From contig JAJKFJ010021091.1 in NCBI GenBank assembly GCA_027382625.1, positions 1-64,000 of the forward strand: a DNA stretch of 64,000 nt, read 5' to 3'. The notes under the pieces were generated by a model that did not search any database, was not told the origin of the DNA, and saw only the letters and a program-made list of their open reading frames with translations. The stretch comes from Tetmemena sp. SeJ-2015. Its lineage: Eukaryota > Ciliophora > Spirotrichea > Sporadotrichida > Oxytrichidae. The position numbers and the translations under genes were made by a program. How positions within the stretch are numbered: the first letter of the stretch is position 1; each line of letters opens with the position of its first letter. Shown here piece by piece: positions 46,660 through 58,035 of the stretch.

Positions 46660-48189
46660 TCAATCTCTAATTAAATTTTTGAGAGCCTGAGGAGGTCTCT
46701 AGACATAGTAATCCTCGCAGTAATCATCGAACTGACTGAGCCATTTTGTGAAATGCCTTGTCCACAGTTTCTCTGGTTGCGATATGTCTGACTAGATTCT
46801 CTCTGAATAGCTTGATCTCCTAGATTGTAGCTACATACTTCACCATGATCTCGTTCCTCAAGTCCTTCTTGTTAGTGTTATACTTGTCATAGCACACTCT
46901 CTCTAGCAAGAGTCCATCACCTGGTGCTAAAGCAACATTCACTACGTTGTCTCTGAGGGTATTAGGGATAAATTTATCGTCTAAATCTCCGCGGAAGACT
47001 TGAATTATAACTCCAATCATCTTTCTGATCTGATTGTAGAGGAAGGATTGGCCCTTCAAGAAGAAGTGAATGAACTCTATAGCTTCAGGATCCTCGGCAT
47101 TTGTAACTTCATTGGTCTTAGAATTCACATAGATTAGCTCATGGGACTCCAGAATCATCATATAGCGTTGAGCAGTCATTTGATGAGCTCTGATCTGCTT
47201 GGTGTAGTTGTGATACTTCTTGCATCCCATAAAAGTCTTGAACAAAGTAGAAACTCTATCGTGATCCTCCTTGCTTATTCTATAGCCATAGAGAGAGTTA
47301 AATTCCTCTTGAGGGATGTGGTCAATATTTCTGAACAAGTACAAGTCCTAGTATTATTCGACTTCATTAACTGCACCCTCACTTTCATCTCCATTATCAT
47401 CCTCCTCTCTTTCTTTATTCTTCTTAGGGTCTCTTCTAATAAATTTAATGCCCTTGGGCTTGGGCTCTTCTTTCTTTTCCTCCTCTACTTTCTCGTCACC
47501 TGCGTTCTATTATTTGGCTACATCTTTATTCTCAGCTGCCTGCTGTTTTCTATTGATACCTGAGCCATACCATCCCTTTTGAATGCTCTTAAGAGTGAAG
47601 GTTGGAAGGTAGTAAGAGTATTCTCTGTCATCTGCATTTAGCTTACTATTGAATCTGTTAGGAGGTCTAATGATAGCGAAGATAGACACATCCTCTGGGA
47701 GGGCTTAGTTTAGCTCTTTTCTGAACTCCTCATCTTTATTCTCATCTTTGCTTATGTTAATCTTCATAGAGAAGCAATTTTGAATGGCATGCACTCTCTT
47801 GTCAGTTCTGGTAGCTCTATTCCAGCCTATCTTTTTCAAATCGCCAAAGTTGAACTCTGAAATCCTTCCCAGTTTAAATAGGGCCTTCTCAATTTCCTCT
47901 TCTACGCTTCTAACATTAGGGTTCCTATAATTTTTAGTTAGCTCTATTTAATGGGTTACTTTTAAGATCCTGAAAAGTTGCTTCCGTTATAGCCCACAAT
48001 CATTGCCACTCTGCATTTAGGATAAGTATTCACAGCTCCCTCTTAATACTGGATCTACTTTTCTTATCCTTCTTGCTTTTATTCCTCTTATTGGTGTGCA
48101 GTTTCTGCCTATGCATGATTTTAAGTTTAATTCTCAGCGGCCACTGCCTTTTCAAGATCACCTATTTCGGATTCAGCTTGTCTTTTCAT
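46660..48189 (-). CDS. PUS1: tRNA pseudouridine synthase of the TruA/PUS1 family
   Basis: It starts at ATG 48187-48189 (MKRQAESEIGDLEKAVAAEN) and ends at TGA 46660-46662. The catalytic-Asp block reads RATRTDKRVHA; VAMIVGYNGSNFSG precedes it; the C-terminal blocks are GQSFLYNQIRKMIGVIIQVF and VALAPGDGLLLERVCYD. These are the standard TruA/PUS1 motifs, so it should convert uridines in tRNA to pseudouridine. A charged insertion (Lys/Glu-rich, about 47345-47560) lengthens the protein compared with most homologues. A CAGT tandem duplication near the 3' end (46731-46738) and a slip near 47945 disturb the frame. Confidence 0.86.
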
Positions 48190-48266
48190 TTTGATACTAA
48201 ATATTAGTAATTAAAATTAACTTTAAATTATTTTAAGCCAATCACTAATCATTATAGTATTATTAA

Positions 48267-49940
48267 TCAAAACATAAACCTAGAGAAGAATGAACCTGAC
48301 TTGCTTTTCTCATTCGATTAAGTATTAGTTTATTCCTGATAAGTACTGTCTTGAGTTGCTTTACTATAATCAGCATTTTAGGATTAATTATGAGTGTGTT
48401 GCTTTTAAGAAGCCTCCTGTCTCCACCTCTCCCTTATTTATTCTTATGAGAGGGCGTTAGAGTCATAGTTATTTACTTATCTCTCTTCTTTAGAGAATTC
48501 TTAAATTAACCTTAGGCATTCCAGATTCAAGTTTTGGGGGATATTTAAGGTTAGTTCAGCTATATGATTGCCCTATCCTTTTTCTCTGTCAAATAATTTT
48601 AAATACCACAGAAATAATCAACTATTTCAAATATACCCTTACCCTAAAGGACGATCTTGCTTTCATTTTCGAAGTTTGCAGGCCCTACTTTGATGCTTGT
48701 GTCACCTGAAATTGTTTATATACTCAATTCAGTCCCTAGTAGAGCCTCTGTGAGGGTCATACTATGATGGGAGATTATATCTAGACCTTCTCTTTTAAGG
48801 AGCTGATCCTCCCTAACTTTAACTTTCACCTTCAGAGATCCGCTCTTTCCCTTATCGCCATAGATAGTTTCATTGCCAGACTCCTCTAACTCCAAAACAT
48901 CTAAGTTGTCAGTGAACTTAGGGATCTGTAATTTCTTCTTTTCATTCTGAGTGATAAGGCCCCTGCCATTGCAAGCCTTGCAAGGCTCTCTTATTAGACT
49001 TCCAAAACCCTGGCAAGTGTTGCAGTCAGATAACTTCTAGAAAAGAGGATCCTTTTTTACTCCCTCTCCTTTACATGAATAACAAGTGGAGCTCTTAGAT
49101 CCTGGCTACTTACTTAAGTGTAAATTAATATAAGACTACTCCCGAGACCCTTAGCACGTTTTACACTTCATATCTCTTTGGAAAGTGATCTCTTTCTCGG
49201 TTCCTTATATAGCCTCTTGAAAAGATATGGACACTTCCGCATCTATATTCTAGCCATCAAACCTTGATTCAGCAGATTGGTCCCGTCCAGCTCCAGTTTC
49301 CTCAGCTTCTTTAGAGCCAAAACCTTAGTTATTAAATCTACTTCTCCAAGAGTCAAAGAAACTTTCATTTGCAAAATCTTGATCCTCCTCAAATCTTCTC
49401 TTCCCACGCTCTATATTTAACCTTATAAAGTCAAATTGCATACCTCTCTTTCTCCTTTCTAGCTCCTCCTCATCTATTTCTTCTTCATTTTTCTTCCCCC
49501 ACAGCCTTGATAGCTTGATGTGCTGCGAAATATATTCATCATACTCTCCTCTGCTTTCATCATTAATCAGTGTCTCGTAAGCCCTAGAAACAATTATTAT
49601 GATAGCGTTTTCAATTCTTACATTTTGAGATCGTCTGAGAAAATCTTAAGCTCAGGGTTCTTATCGATATTAAGAACTGATATCATCATTCTATAAGCTT
49701 TCTCAATGTCCTCTTTAGTGGCTTCATGATGAACCCCCAAAGTCTCTAAGCAAAGTATTATTGCAAATCTCTCATACCATAAAGAGTTTCCGCATATGTT
49801 TGGATGTGCTTACCATAGAGATTAGTTAGAGAGTGCCTCCCTCTAATAGGAACAGAGGCTTAGAGTAAACCTCCTTGTTTATTGAGTAGTCTATAAGAAT
49901 GAGATAGGGTCCTTAGTTTTTGTAATCCCTTGATTATCAT
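48267..49940 (-). CDS. Mitochondrial-type DnaJ (Hsp40) with altered HPD motif
   Basis: It starts at ATG 49938-49940 with an Arg/Leu/Ser-rich presequence (MIIKGLQKLRTLSHSYRLL) that suggests mitochondrial import. The J-domain follows (NLYETLGVHHEATKEDIEKA, then DKNPELK and AYETLINDE). The usual HPD is replaced by NID. The zinc-finger domain has all four CxxC pairs (CKTC, CYSC, CNTC, CKAC). The substrate-binding C-terminal domain ends in a hydrophilic tail. Introns lie at 49746-49813, 49584-49621 and 48578-48642, and an insert near 49105-49145 is unresolved. The domain order fits the DNAJA3/Mdj1 class. Confidence 0.83.
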
Positions 49941-50003
49941 TTTAAAAGAGTAGGGAGTTTAATATTTTAATAAATTATTTGTACACAGAGGACTCTCAAT
50001 TAA

Positions 50004-51406
50004 TCACTCTATTATTGCTCTAAGATTAACTTTCAACTCTAAATTTGGTTTTAGTTCATCTAAGACTACTGTTAGTTAAAGCTTTGGATCATTATTTATA
50101 CCATGTCTAAAGAAGGTTTCGGTGCTGGTTTTTCCTTAATCTAAGAAGCCAGTTTGAATACTTATTACACTTGCATTGAACTATTTTATCCTTAGGAGCT
50201 AGATTATTGGTTTTGAAAATAAGGATGGATAGGAGTGTGTTAAAACATGAGCTGCTTGTTATTTGTTTTAGAGGTTCCCAAAGTAAAACCATTCCCTAAT
50301 TTGCTTTAACTTCCTCCTTTATTCTGAATTAAATTCGAGAGCGTGTTTCCCTCTAAGCTTTGTATCCTATCCTACAAAGTTTTAAATACTGCTCAATATT
50401 CCAAGCTGCTTCTAAACTTAAGCTTTAAGATTATTGCTCGCTAATAACGGCTGCTCTTATTCTTTTTAATTCACTTGTTGCCAAGTTTTATTAGGAGAAG
50501 GGAATTTTGAAATTGTAAGCGTGTTCATTTTTTACTTGAGCTTCACGACCTCCTTATGATATACACTCATATCCTTCAGCAATAATTTATACACCTAAAA
50601 TAAATAGGTTTTTGCTGCTGTTTGAATTACTACTACCGCCTGGAAATTCACTGAGTAAGCCGCTCAACTTGAGTTTCTTCATTTGCTCTTACTCCTTAGA
50701 GTAGGATTTCAGCTCTGCCTTCGATTTAAAAGCATAAGAAATTAAGATTCAGTTTATAATTTACTCTCATAGTGTTTTGACAGTTGCTGTAATTTAGATG
50801 AGTTCTGACTGCTCAGTTATTTTTCAGACTTAAATTTTGCTTTTACTCCTGAGTCATTTAAGTACTGCCCATCTTGCTTTTAAGAAGTTTGTTTTCTCTG
50901 CTTTATCTTTGAGGAATCATAGTGTTGCTGACTTGCTTGAGTTAATGAATTCTTTCCTGAATGAAGGAAAGGGCTTTAGGTTTTAAAGTTTGCCCATAGA
51001 TGAAGTCGCAAATTGGCTATTCCTCTTTATCTTGTAATATAGCCTACAGAGTTCAACCTTACATTATAATTTAAAGGTGCATATTTTAATGTTGAATTCA
51101 TACAGGAATAAAGAATTTAGGATGCAGAACTTAACAGAAGATATGTCTACTGCCACCTTCTCACTTTCTAAAAAATAACTTTAAACTAATAGGAAATACC
51201 GATATAGGAATAGGCTGGAACAATTTTCAAAGCAAACTCATGAAGAGTATTTGATACTATGGGCACTACCGCTTTAAGAAGCACTTATTTTAAGTTCGCT
51301 GCTTCTTTGCTGAGTAGAGTAGTTGACAGCATCTGATTTCTTCTTCTGTAGTAATACTTTTCAATTTAAAATATCCTTTATAATTTTGTAGATAATCTGA
51401 AATCAT
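50004..51406 (-). CDS. Coiled-coil protein, unidentified
   Basis: It starts at ATG 51404-51406 (MISDYLQNYKGYFKLKSITT) and ends at TGA 50004-50006. The central part carries helices such as LLLKDMSVYHKEVVKLKQKM. The C-terminus ends LKPNLELKVNLRAIIE. Reading frames change near 51180 and 50750, so there are unresolved IESs or slips. No family recognised. Confidence 0.45.
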
Positions 51407-51615
51407 TTTGCCTTATCAGGTGCAAAATCTCTCTACCTTATATACTCTGATAATGGTTTCTGATGTTGCGGACTATTTAAGAGTTTGGAGAATTCAAATT
51501 TATAATCAATTAACTTTGCAAACTTCTGATTGCACCTTCACCACTACACACACCCAACATCAACACCCATCCACTACCAACAACTTCTTTCTCACACACT
51601 ACTACAACAACTTCC

Positions 51616-53347
51616 ATGAACTACTTCAATGAGAACAGACCCACAGGTGGTGACAGATCATCTGTCACACCTTCTAGCTCCTACAACAACTCCAACTACC
51701 AGAGAGCAAACCAGACTTCTTCTTCCAACTAGCAGCAGTAGAACTACTCTAGACCTCAGGGAGAGAGAACTTCTTTCCAACCCTACTACACTACTGCTTC
51801 TGGAGGTGCCCAAGCCAGAGACAATTTTCAGCAGTACCCCAAGAAGACCTACAACTACTATCCAGCAGACGGGAATACCATGAGAGGTCCCTATGGCAAT
51901 GGTCAGCTTCCCAACGAGGTCAGAGTGAAGTTTGTCTCCAACCTGGATGATCTTTTGAGAAGAGTCGCCTATGTTTTGCTGATTAACAAGTTTTATCTTT
52001 GTATATGATTAATACGCTTTGACTTTGAGGTACGATGCTTGCAAGATCGTAGGGAGAGGAAATGCCTGCGAGAGAACTCTTGAACTTGCTAAGGAGTTGC
52101 GCCTCGACAAGAAGCGCTTCCGCGCCTTCACTATTGATGTGACGAAGACTCAGGCTCTCAACAAGCAAGGCAGTGTCGTGGACGAGATTCACGTTCTCAT
52201 GGTCGCAGAGCAGCAGTAGGACCACCAAGCTTCCCGCAACTCTCAGCAGCAGCGAGGAAATGACTCCTACCTTGAGCATGGTCCTACCAACGAGAACATC
52301 AACTCTGAGAACAGAGGGGCTGTCAACTCTGGAGCTACCCCTACCGTCAGCCTCGACAGGGTAAGTATCTTTCGCCGAAGCCTAAATCTTTGCCAGATTT
52401 TGTAAACTCAAAATCTTAATTTCCTAATGGAATGTGGCAAATTCAGGTCACAAATTAATCGATTCTTTCGAGATTAATCTAACCTCTCTTTTGATATAGT
52501 TCAAAACCAATCTCAGGCTAACGAAAACTCAAAGGGCAAATATGATCCTGAGAGAAGAGCTTATGAGCAGCAGCCTCACCAAGATCTCAACAGATCCCGC
52601 CTTCAAGGAGGAAACTTCAACAGAACTCAGCGCAGAAGTGTTTCTCCTCCCAATGGCTACTCCACAAGAAGGAACGAGGTCATGATGAGAGGAGCTGCCT
52701 AGAACCAAGGCGAAAGAAGTGACCAGTATCAAGCAAGAGAGCAGGTCTTCAGGTACAGAGACGACTATGAACTTCCCAAGTCTAGAAACGGAGGAGCAAG
52801 AGTTGCCTCTGATCAAGACTACAATTCGCCACAACAACTCTCGCTACTTCAAGAGAGACGAAGCCCACTCCTCAAGAGCTTTTGAGGAAAGAGAAGGTGT
52901 AGGCGCGAGACCTCTTACTACCAGAGGCGACTATCAATCCAGAGAGGTTGAAGCAGGAGCTCCAGACAAAGTTGAGAGGAGAGAACTGCAGAGATACGCC
53001 TTCAGTAAGGAGCAAGCATCCTACCCTAGAAACCTTAACATCACTATGCGGGGCGACTAAGGCTACAAGCAGTACTACCAAGATGACTTCAGAAGTGGCG
53101 GCAACAGAGACAACGACAGATTCTTCTAAGAGTCAAGAGGTGGCTACGGCGGTAGACCAAAGTTGTTGGCAGGATGCAGGTAACCTACAGGAGGCTAACT
53201 CGATCTGTGGTCAGAGGCGGATTCAACTCTGAGAGAGTTTCCTACGTCAAGAAGCAGACTGGCGATCAGAGACAAACTCCTGCTAGAGGCACTACTCAAC
53301 TTTCTGAGGAGCACAGACTTGGTGCTGAAGATTCAGTCCACAACTGA
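51616..53347 (+). CDS. Alba-domain DNA/RNA-binding protein with Arg/Gly-rich tail
   Basis: It starts at ATG 51616 and ends at TGA 53345-53347. A Tyr/Gln/Ser-rich N-terminus of about 95 residues precedes the Alba domain (NEVRVKFVSNLDDLLRRV, then YDACKIVGRGNACERTLELA and VDEIHVLMV). The long C-terminus is rich in Arg, Gly, Gln and Asn with RGG-like pieces (GDYQSREVE, ESRGGYGGRPK), as in eukaryotic Alba proteins that bind mRNA. An IES splits the Alba domain (51975-52017), and an intron lies at 52361-52499. Slips occur near 52340, 52815 and 53175. Roles in RNA granules or chromatin are family-based inference. Confidence 0.8.
51975..52017 (+). other. IES, pointer TTTG
   Basis: TTTG at 51975-51978 and 52018-52021 in equal phase; excision joins RRVAYVL to TLRYDACKIVGRG and so rebuilds the Alba fold. 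Confidence 0.82.
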
Positions 53348-53921
53348 TTGAGTCTGCTGTAATAATATTGAGAGATGGCTGATTTCTTATGAAAAGAGAA
53401 CTAGAGGAGAGGAGCAACGAGAATGAGGCTTATCAAGGCTCTAAAGTTTTGAAGATCTCTAGATTTGTTTGGAGTTTGAGAAGCCTTGCTACTTTTGAGT
53501 CTGCTATGTGGATGTGATTTTGCACCCTTTTGAATTTTTGGATTTGCTTTCGTGACTATTTTGAGCTCCAGCTTGCGATTTTTTGACTTTGCGGAATCTA
53601 TTTTCTCCTCCTCTCTTCTCTACTTTAATCTGAAATGAAGCAGCCATCCTCTGAATTATTTTATATAAAATTGAAAGTTTATGCTACTCCCTTTTTAATC
53701 ATAATATCTTACTCTCTCTAGATATAGAAAGCATTTGATGTGAATTTTGTAATTACTTTCATAGCAAAACCTTCGACAGAATTTTACTTTAAGTTTGGAG
53801 CAAGCTATATTAATATAAGCGAAAGGTATTATTTTAATTTATTATTGCTTAAACAATGTGAATAGCTTTGTGCTATTTTAATTTATTCCCTTTCTACTTC
53901 ATTTGAGAATAGTAAAATCTA
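53348..53921. other. AT-rich spacer
   Basis: No supported gene was found. It is the 3' flank of the Alba gene and the 5' flank of the EF-hand gene. Confidence 0.5.
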
Positions 53922-54743
53922 ATGGGTACAAAGAAGTCAAAGCCAGTCTAGCGCGAGGTAAGCCTAGTTGCTCGTGGAAGTTGCACTCTGAAAACTTGCC
54001 AAGGACTCTCGGGCCCTTGCGGTGATTCTGAGGGGGTAGCTCCTTACTGCTCAATACTTGATTTTCGCTTACTTCTGCTAACCTTTAATCAATGCATACA
54101 AGTGATAGTATATTATGTTTTTTATCTTTGAGTGTAGGAATTGTCTCCTGAGTTGCAATAGATTGTGGAGGATGTGTTTAAAATTTTCGACAAGGATGGT
54201 TCAAAAACAATTGACAAGGATGAAGCAGTGAAGCATTGGTCCAAGAACTTCGGCAAGATATCCGCGAATGAATTCTTCAACACGGTTGACTACAACCACG
54301 ACGGCCAGATTCAGTATGATGAGTTTGTCGACTTCTGGAGGATAGTCAAGGGCGCAGGCCACTCTGAAGAAGAGATACAGGAAGAGGTAAGCTCGCACTC
54401 TACTAGTGAATTACGTCGCTTCTTCATCATTATTAAGTGTTTGAGATATTTATTTTCCAATTTTTGGCTTCACTATATGATGAAGCTGATTGCGCGAAAC
54501 TGTGACGAGCATCCGAATTCATACTCCTTGATCCTAATAATGGCGTGAGTAGGGATTAGAATGCGACTTACAGAATGGTCTTTTAGTAGTAATCGATAAA
54601 GCGCGCGCCATAACCCACCCTCGATTAAGCCCCTTTAGACTTATTAATTAATAATTTTATAGTTGGAGCGCATTAAGAACGGAGATACATGGATCGGTTT
54701 CGATAACCTACCCGTGCAATATATGGGAAAGGACAGAAGATGA
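53922..54743 (+). CDS. Small EF-hand calcium-binding protein
   Basis: Three exons from ATG 53922 to TGA 54741-54743, joined by introns 53958-54137 and 54387-54662, give about 122 residues. Two canonical EF-hand loops are present: DKDGSKTIDKDE and DYNHDGQIQYDE, each with the six usual ligand positions. The last exon encodes LERIKNGDTWIGFDNLPVQY. It should bind calcium; the partner is unknown. The second intron is unusually long for this genome and could hide an IES. Confidence 0.85.
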
Positions 54744-56022
54744 GTTGGGAAGTGTGGAGCAGAGTGAGGAAATAAGATGGTTAGATTATCATTTGATAGA
54801 CCTATAGTATGGTTAGGCTTTGCTGACAAAGCTCATTTCAATGCTGGGGAGGACGCCCTTGAGATATAAGCTGTGGTGTGTTGATATTATATTGCAGCGA
54901 TTATTGGCATAATTTATAAGAAATATAAGATAATTTCAAACATCTTTAATTAAGGATCGAGTGATGATAGTTTCGAAGTAAAAATGATTATTGCTGTAAG
55001 ATAAGTTTTATTCAACATATTTATAAGATAATTAATCAAATCATGAATTACAGTTGATCTTTGAGCGTTTAAAATTAGAATCGTAAGTTTTATTCGAGGC
55101 TTTTTAAATAAGAATTTAAAACAAAAAATCTACCTGAAAACAAGATTATCATTCTCTTATTAAATATGAATAATCTGCAGATTTTCCATTGATTTCAGTT
55201 ATATAATTTCAAACAGATCTAATTCTTTCCTCTCCCACTTCATCTTCCTTTCATTTCTAATTTCTAAAATTATAAACGCCATCTTCCCACTTACTCACTC
55301 TCTCTCCTACTAATCCGATTACACTTCAGAAATTTAGATCTTTTATTAGATTATCGCTAGAACATTTATGCTAATGGATATTATCTTAAGTTTTATAAGC
55401 CGAAATATTTTGTGCAATATCAAAATGAATTACGTCAATCTCACTTAGAATTATTGTCGGAATTTTAATTAAAATCGGTATTTAGTTAATATAATAAATG
55501 GAGAGTTGCAAAATGGTGTCAGTTGAAATCGCAGATTCACCCTCTGATCTGGAGCTTGTTCGATAGAGAATCAAAAATTAATATGAGTTTCATCTTTAAT
55601 CATCTTCGTAGCACCTCTCAGTTGCGAGATATGACTCACGCATTCTTCTTCATTCTCTCATCATCTTCGTCTAAACTTGTGTCGCTTATAACTCTGTACT
55701 GAGCGCTCCCACAAAAAAGGTGCAATGATAAAAAGTTCTTAAAATTTGATGCTGAATCGAATGGTGTAATTATTATTCAAATTGGACACACTTCAACTGC
55801 CACTGATTTATTCCATTTCATTTTAATATCTAATTTAATTCTCTTTTTTTTATTAAATTCTCAGCTATATTAAAAATTAATCTTAGTTTAATACTTAAAA
55901 ATTATCTCTTCTTTTTCTTTAAAAGGGGGGTTGTAAATTAGATTAAGAGCTGTTGTTTTTGTACGTACAAATTATGTTCAATGTTTGCTGAGAAAATGAA
56001 GGCACTCTCAAACCTCAGTATT
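54744..56022. other. AT-rich spacer, 1.3 kb
   Basis: No coding frame or repeat was supported here. Low-complexity AT-rich DNA separates the EF-hand gene from the inverted 3' end of the acid lipase. Confidence 0.5.
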
Positions 56023-56615
56023 TCATAATTCTGTCTTAATTCCACTGTTAGCAGCTTTTTTTCTTTAGAGTTCCTCTGTGGCTGTTTACTCATCTGTCTT
56101 CTGAAGCTGAGAAGGACTAGAGAATTAGGCAAGTTCATACTGCTCCATAGCAGAACCTATTGAACTTTAGTTTAGAGAGAGGCTGTCTCCTCTACTTAAG
56201 CGATTACCCATGAATATTGGGTTGTATTTTTTCACCAAGTCTATCACATCCTGGAAATGCTTCAGTTGACTTGGGATGAGGAAAGATAAGCTGAACTAAA
56301 ATATGGAGTAATAAATTAATTTATAAGTGGCCAAACTTATACTCTTCATAGAAAGCTAATGAATTTTACGTTGTCAGCTTCTCCTTTAGCCTGAAAAAAG
56401 GAAAATTATGTTTTATAATTTAAAGCCATCTCACATCATTGATGTTGGCAAGTTTGTCTTCTTACCCAGCAAATAAAGCTACTGGGAAATTTTTGATATT
56501 CTGCAAGGGTATCTGCGGTGGTTCCTCCTGCCCATATCTTGCAGTATTTTCCTCCTTCCCATAGTCAAAATGCTCGAACCTTTTGTTATTAATCAGCTAT
56601 TTGAAATGCCTTATA
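56023..56615 (-). CDS. Acid lipase, 3' MDSs (C-terminal part, inverted)
   Basis: Read on the minus strand from the pointer at 56603-56615, it encodes RFEHFDYGKEENTARYG, then FPVALFAG, NINDVRW, LKEKLTTQN, YEEYKFGHLSFLIP and ends at TGA 56023-56025. This is the C-terminal part of the lysosomal acid lipase family (compare AFDWG, PIAVWNGG, YNHLDFIW), with the catalytic Asp and His regions present (NIND and FGHL). Two IESs (56388-56423 and 56286-56322) are removed in frame. The 5' part lies to the right on the opposite strand. Confidence 0.86.
56286..56322 (-). other. IES, pointer CTTAT
   Basis: ATAAG on the plus strand at 56286-56290 and 56323-56327; excision joins YKFGHL to SFLIPSQLKHF around the catalytic His. 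Confidence 0.82.
56388..56423 (-). other. IES, pointer GGCT
   Basis: AGCC on the plus strand at 56388-56391 and 56424-56427; excision joins NINDVRWL to KEKLTTQN. Confidence 0.8.
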
Positions 56616-56776
56616 AATTTAAATTTATATCAAAAGATGAATAAATAAGTGGAGTTACAAAGATATTTGATTATGATAAAGATTTCCTGAAGGCGGACTA
56701 GTTTGCTCAGATTAAATCATTTCATATCAAGAAGCAGCTTTATCTCAGTTAAATTTTAACAAGAGATTAAATAAAC

Positions 56777-57794
56777 ATGGAGTACCTCAGCAATGCTGTT
56801 CTAGGAAGCTTTTAAGCACTCATGCCGCAGCCAAGGGACAAAGATCGCTCTATCTACTAACTGGTCAGAGACTACGGCTTTCCTTATGAGATGCACTTCT
56901 ACGAAACGGAAGACGGGTATATCAACAAAGTTGTGAGAATATCAGGTAAGAGTATTAAAATGTCTATTAGTAGCAGAGAATTTCATCTCTCTCTCTCTCT
57001 TTTGTCCAATACACGAGCTAAACTATTTTTAGGTGGAAAGGGCTCAGATGGAAAGAAGAACTTAGAGAATGGGGGACCAAGAAAACCAGTCGTGATACTA
57101 TAGCATGGGCTAAATTGTTCTTGTTCAGATTGGATCCTAAACGGTGAAAACTCTCTGGCTTTCCTACTCGCAGAGAACGGGTATGATGTATGGATGAACA
57201 ACTCTCGAGGAAATCGATACTCTCGCCATCATGCATATATAGATCCTGATAATGACAAGCAGTTTTGGGACTACTCATTTGAAGAGATGGCAAAGTATGA
57301 TTAGCCTGCCTTGTTCAATTATGTATTGGGAAAGACAGGAGCTTAGAAAGTCACTTACATCGGACACAGCTAGGGCACCACACAGATGTTCTGTGCTCTG
57401 AGCGAAAATTTTGAATTCTTCAAGGAACGCATGAACTTTTCATAAAAAATAATGTTAGTTTGACATTCAAATTTTTTCAAGCCAAAATTTAAACTTGTTT
57501 ATAGCTCTAGCTCCAGTCGTAAAGCTAGACAACTGCTCATCAGGGCTTATCCTCAAGATTAAAGACAATGTGCAAATAGAAAATTTCCTAGTGAAGAATG
57601 ATATTCTAGAAATAACACCAGCAAAGAAGAATAACAAGGGAGCCGCAATTTTCCACAAGCTGTTCCCTGAAATTAGTAACTTTGGACTGAAGATGCTTTC
57701 TGATGATGATCCAAGGGAAGTCAATCAGCAATAATTAGAAGGCTACTTTAGTCATTATCCTGCGGGAACGTCTCTCAAAACTATAAGGCATTTC
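56777..57794 (+). CDS. Acid lipase, 5' MDSs (N-terminal part)
   Basis: It starts at ATG 56777 (MEYLSNAVLGSFQALMPQPR) and ends at the 13-base pointer TATAAGGCATTTC (57782-57794) shared with the inverted 3' part. Family motifs are in order: YGFPYEMHFYETEDGY, VVILQHGL, NGYDVWMNNSRGNRYS, FWDYSFEEMAKYD and the nucleophile elbow YIGHSQGTTQ, whose Gln is a TAG codon; then ALAPVVKL and HYPAGTSLKTIRHF. The product should hydrolyse acyl esters in lysosomes or phagosomes. An intron (56946-57032) and an IES (57434-57491) are removed. No signal peptide is obvious. Confidence 0.88.
57434..57491 (+). other. IES, pointer AACTT
   Basis: AACTT at 57434-57438 and 57492-57496 in equal phase; excision joins FKERMNL to FIALAPVVK in the lipase. 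Confidence 0.85.
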
Positions 57795-58035
57795 TTCAAT
57801 ATATTTCTCAATAAGATCAATCATTTGAGCGAATAGATTAAATTTAAAGAGTGAAAATAAATTGGATAAACGAACGCTAGATTTGAATATTGTTGGATAA
57901 AAATTGGAAGCCTGATGAAAATTCGAATAATTATATATACTTTTCTGTTGCAATCATATATAACTCTTCAACAATTTTCGTTTACACAAGTTTACCTAGC
58001 AGACATATAGTGATTACTTATCAAAAGCAAAGAAG

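Noticed and set aside
47141..47563. Plus-strand frame of 140 codons
   Set aside because: Antisense to the PUS1 charged insertion; hydrophobic low-complexity product.
49750..49813. A second HPD-like J-domain piece (AHPNICGNSLWYERF)
   Set aside because: It lies inside a GT..AG intron whose removal joins NLY to ETLGVHHEAT in frame.
53940..54137. tRNA-like sequence
   Set aside because: No cloverleaf with A and B boxes could be formed, and the stretch is an in-frame intron of the EF-hand gene.
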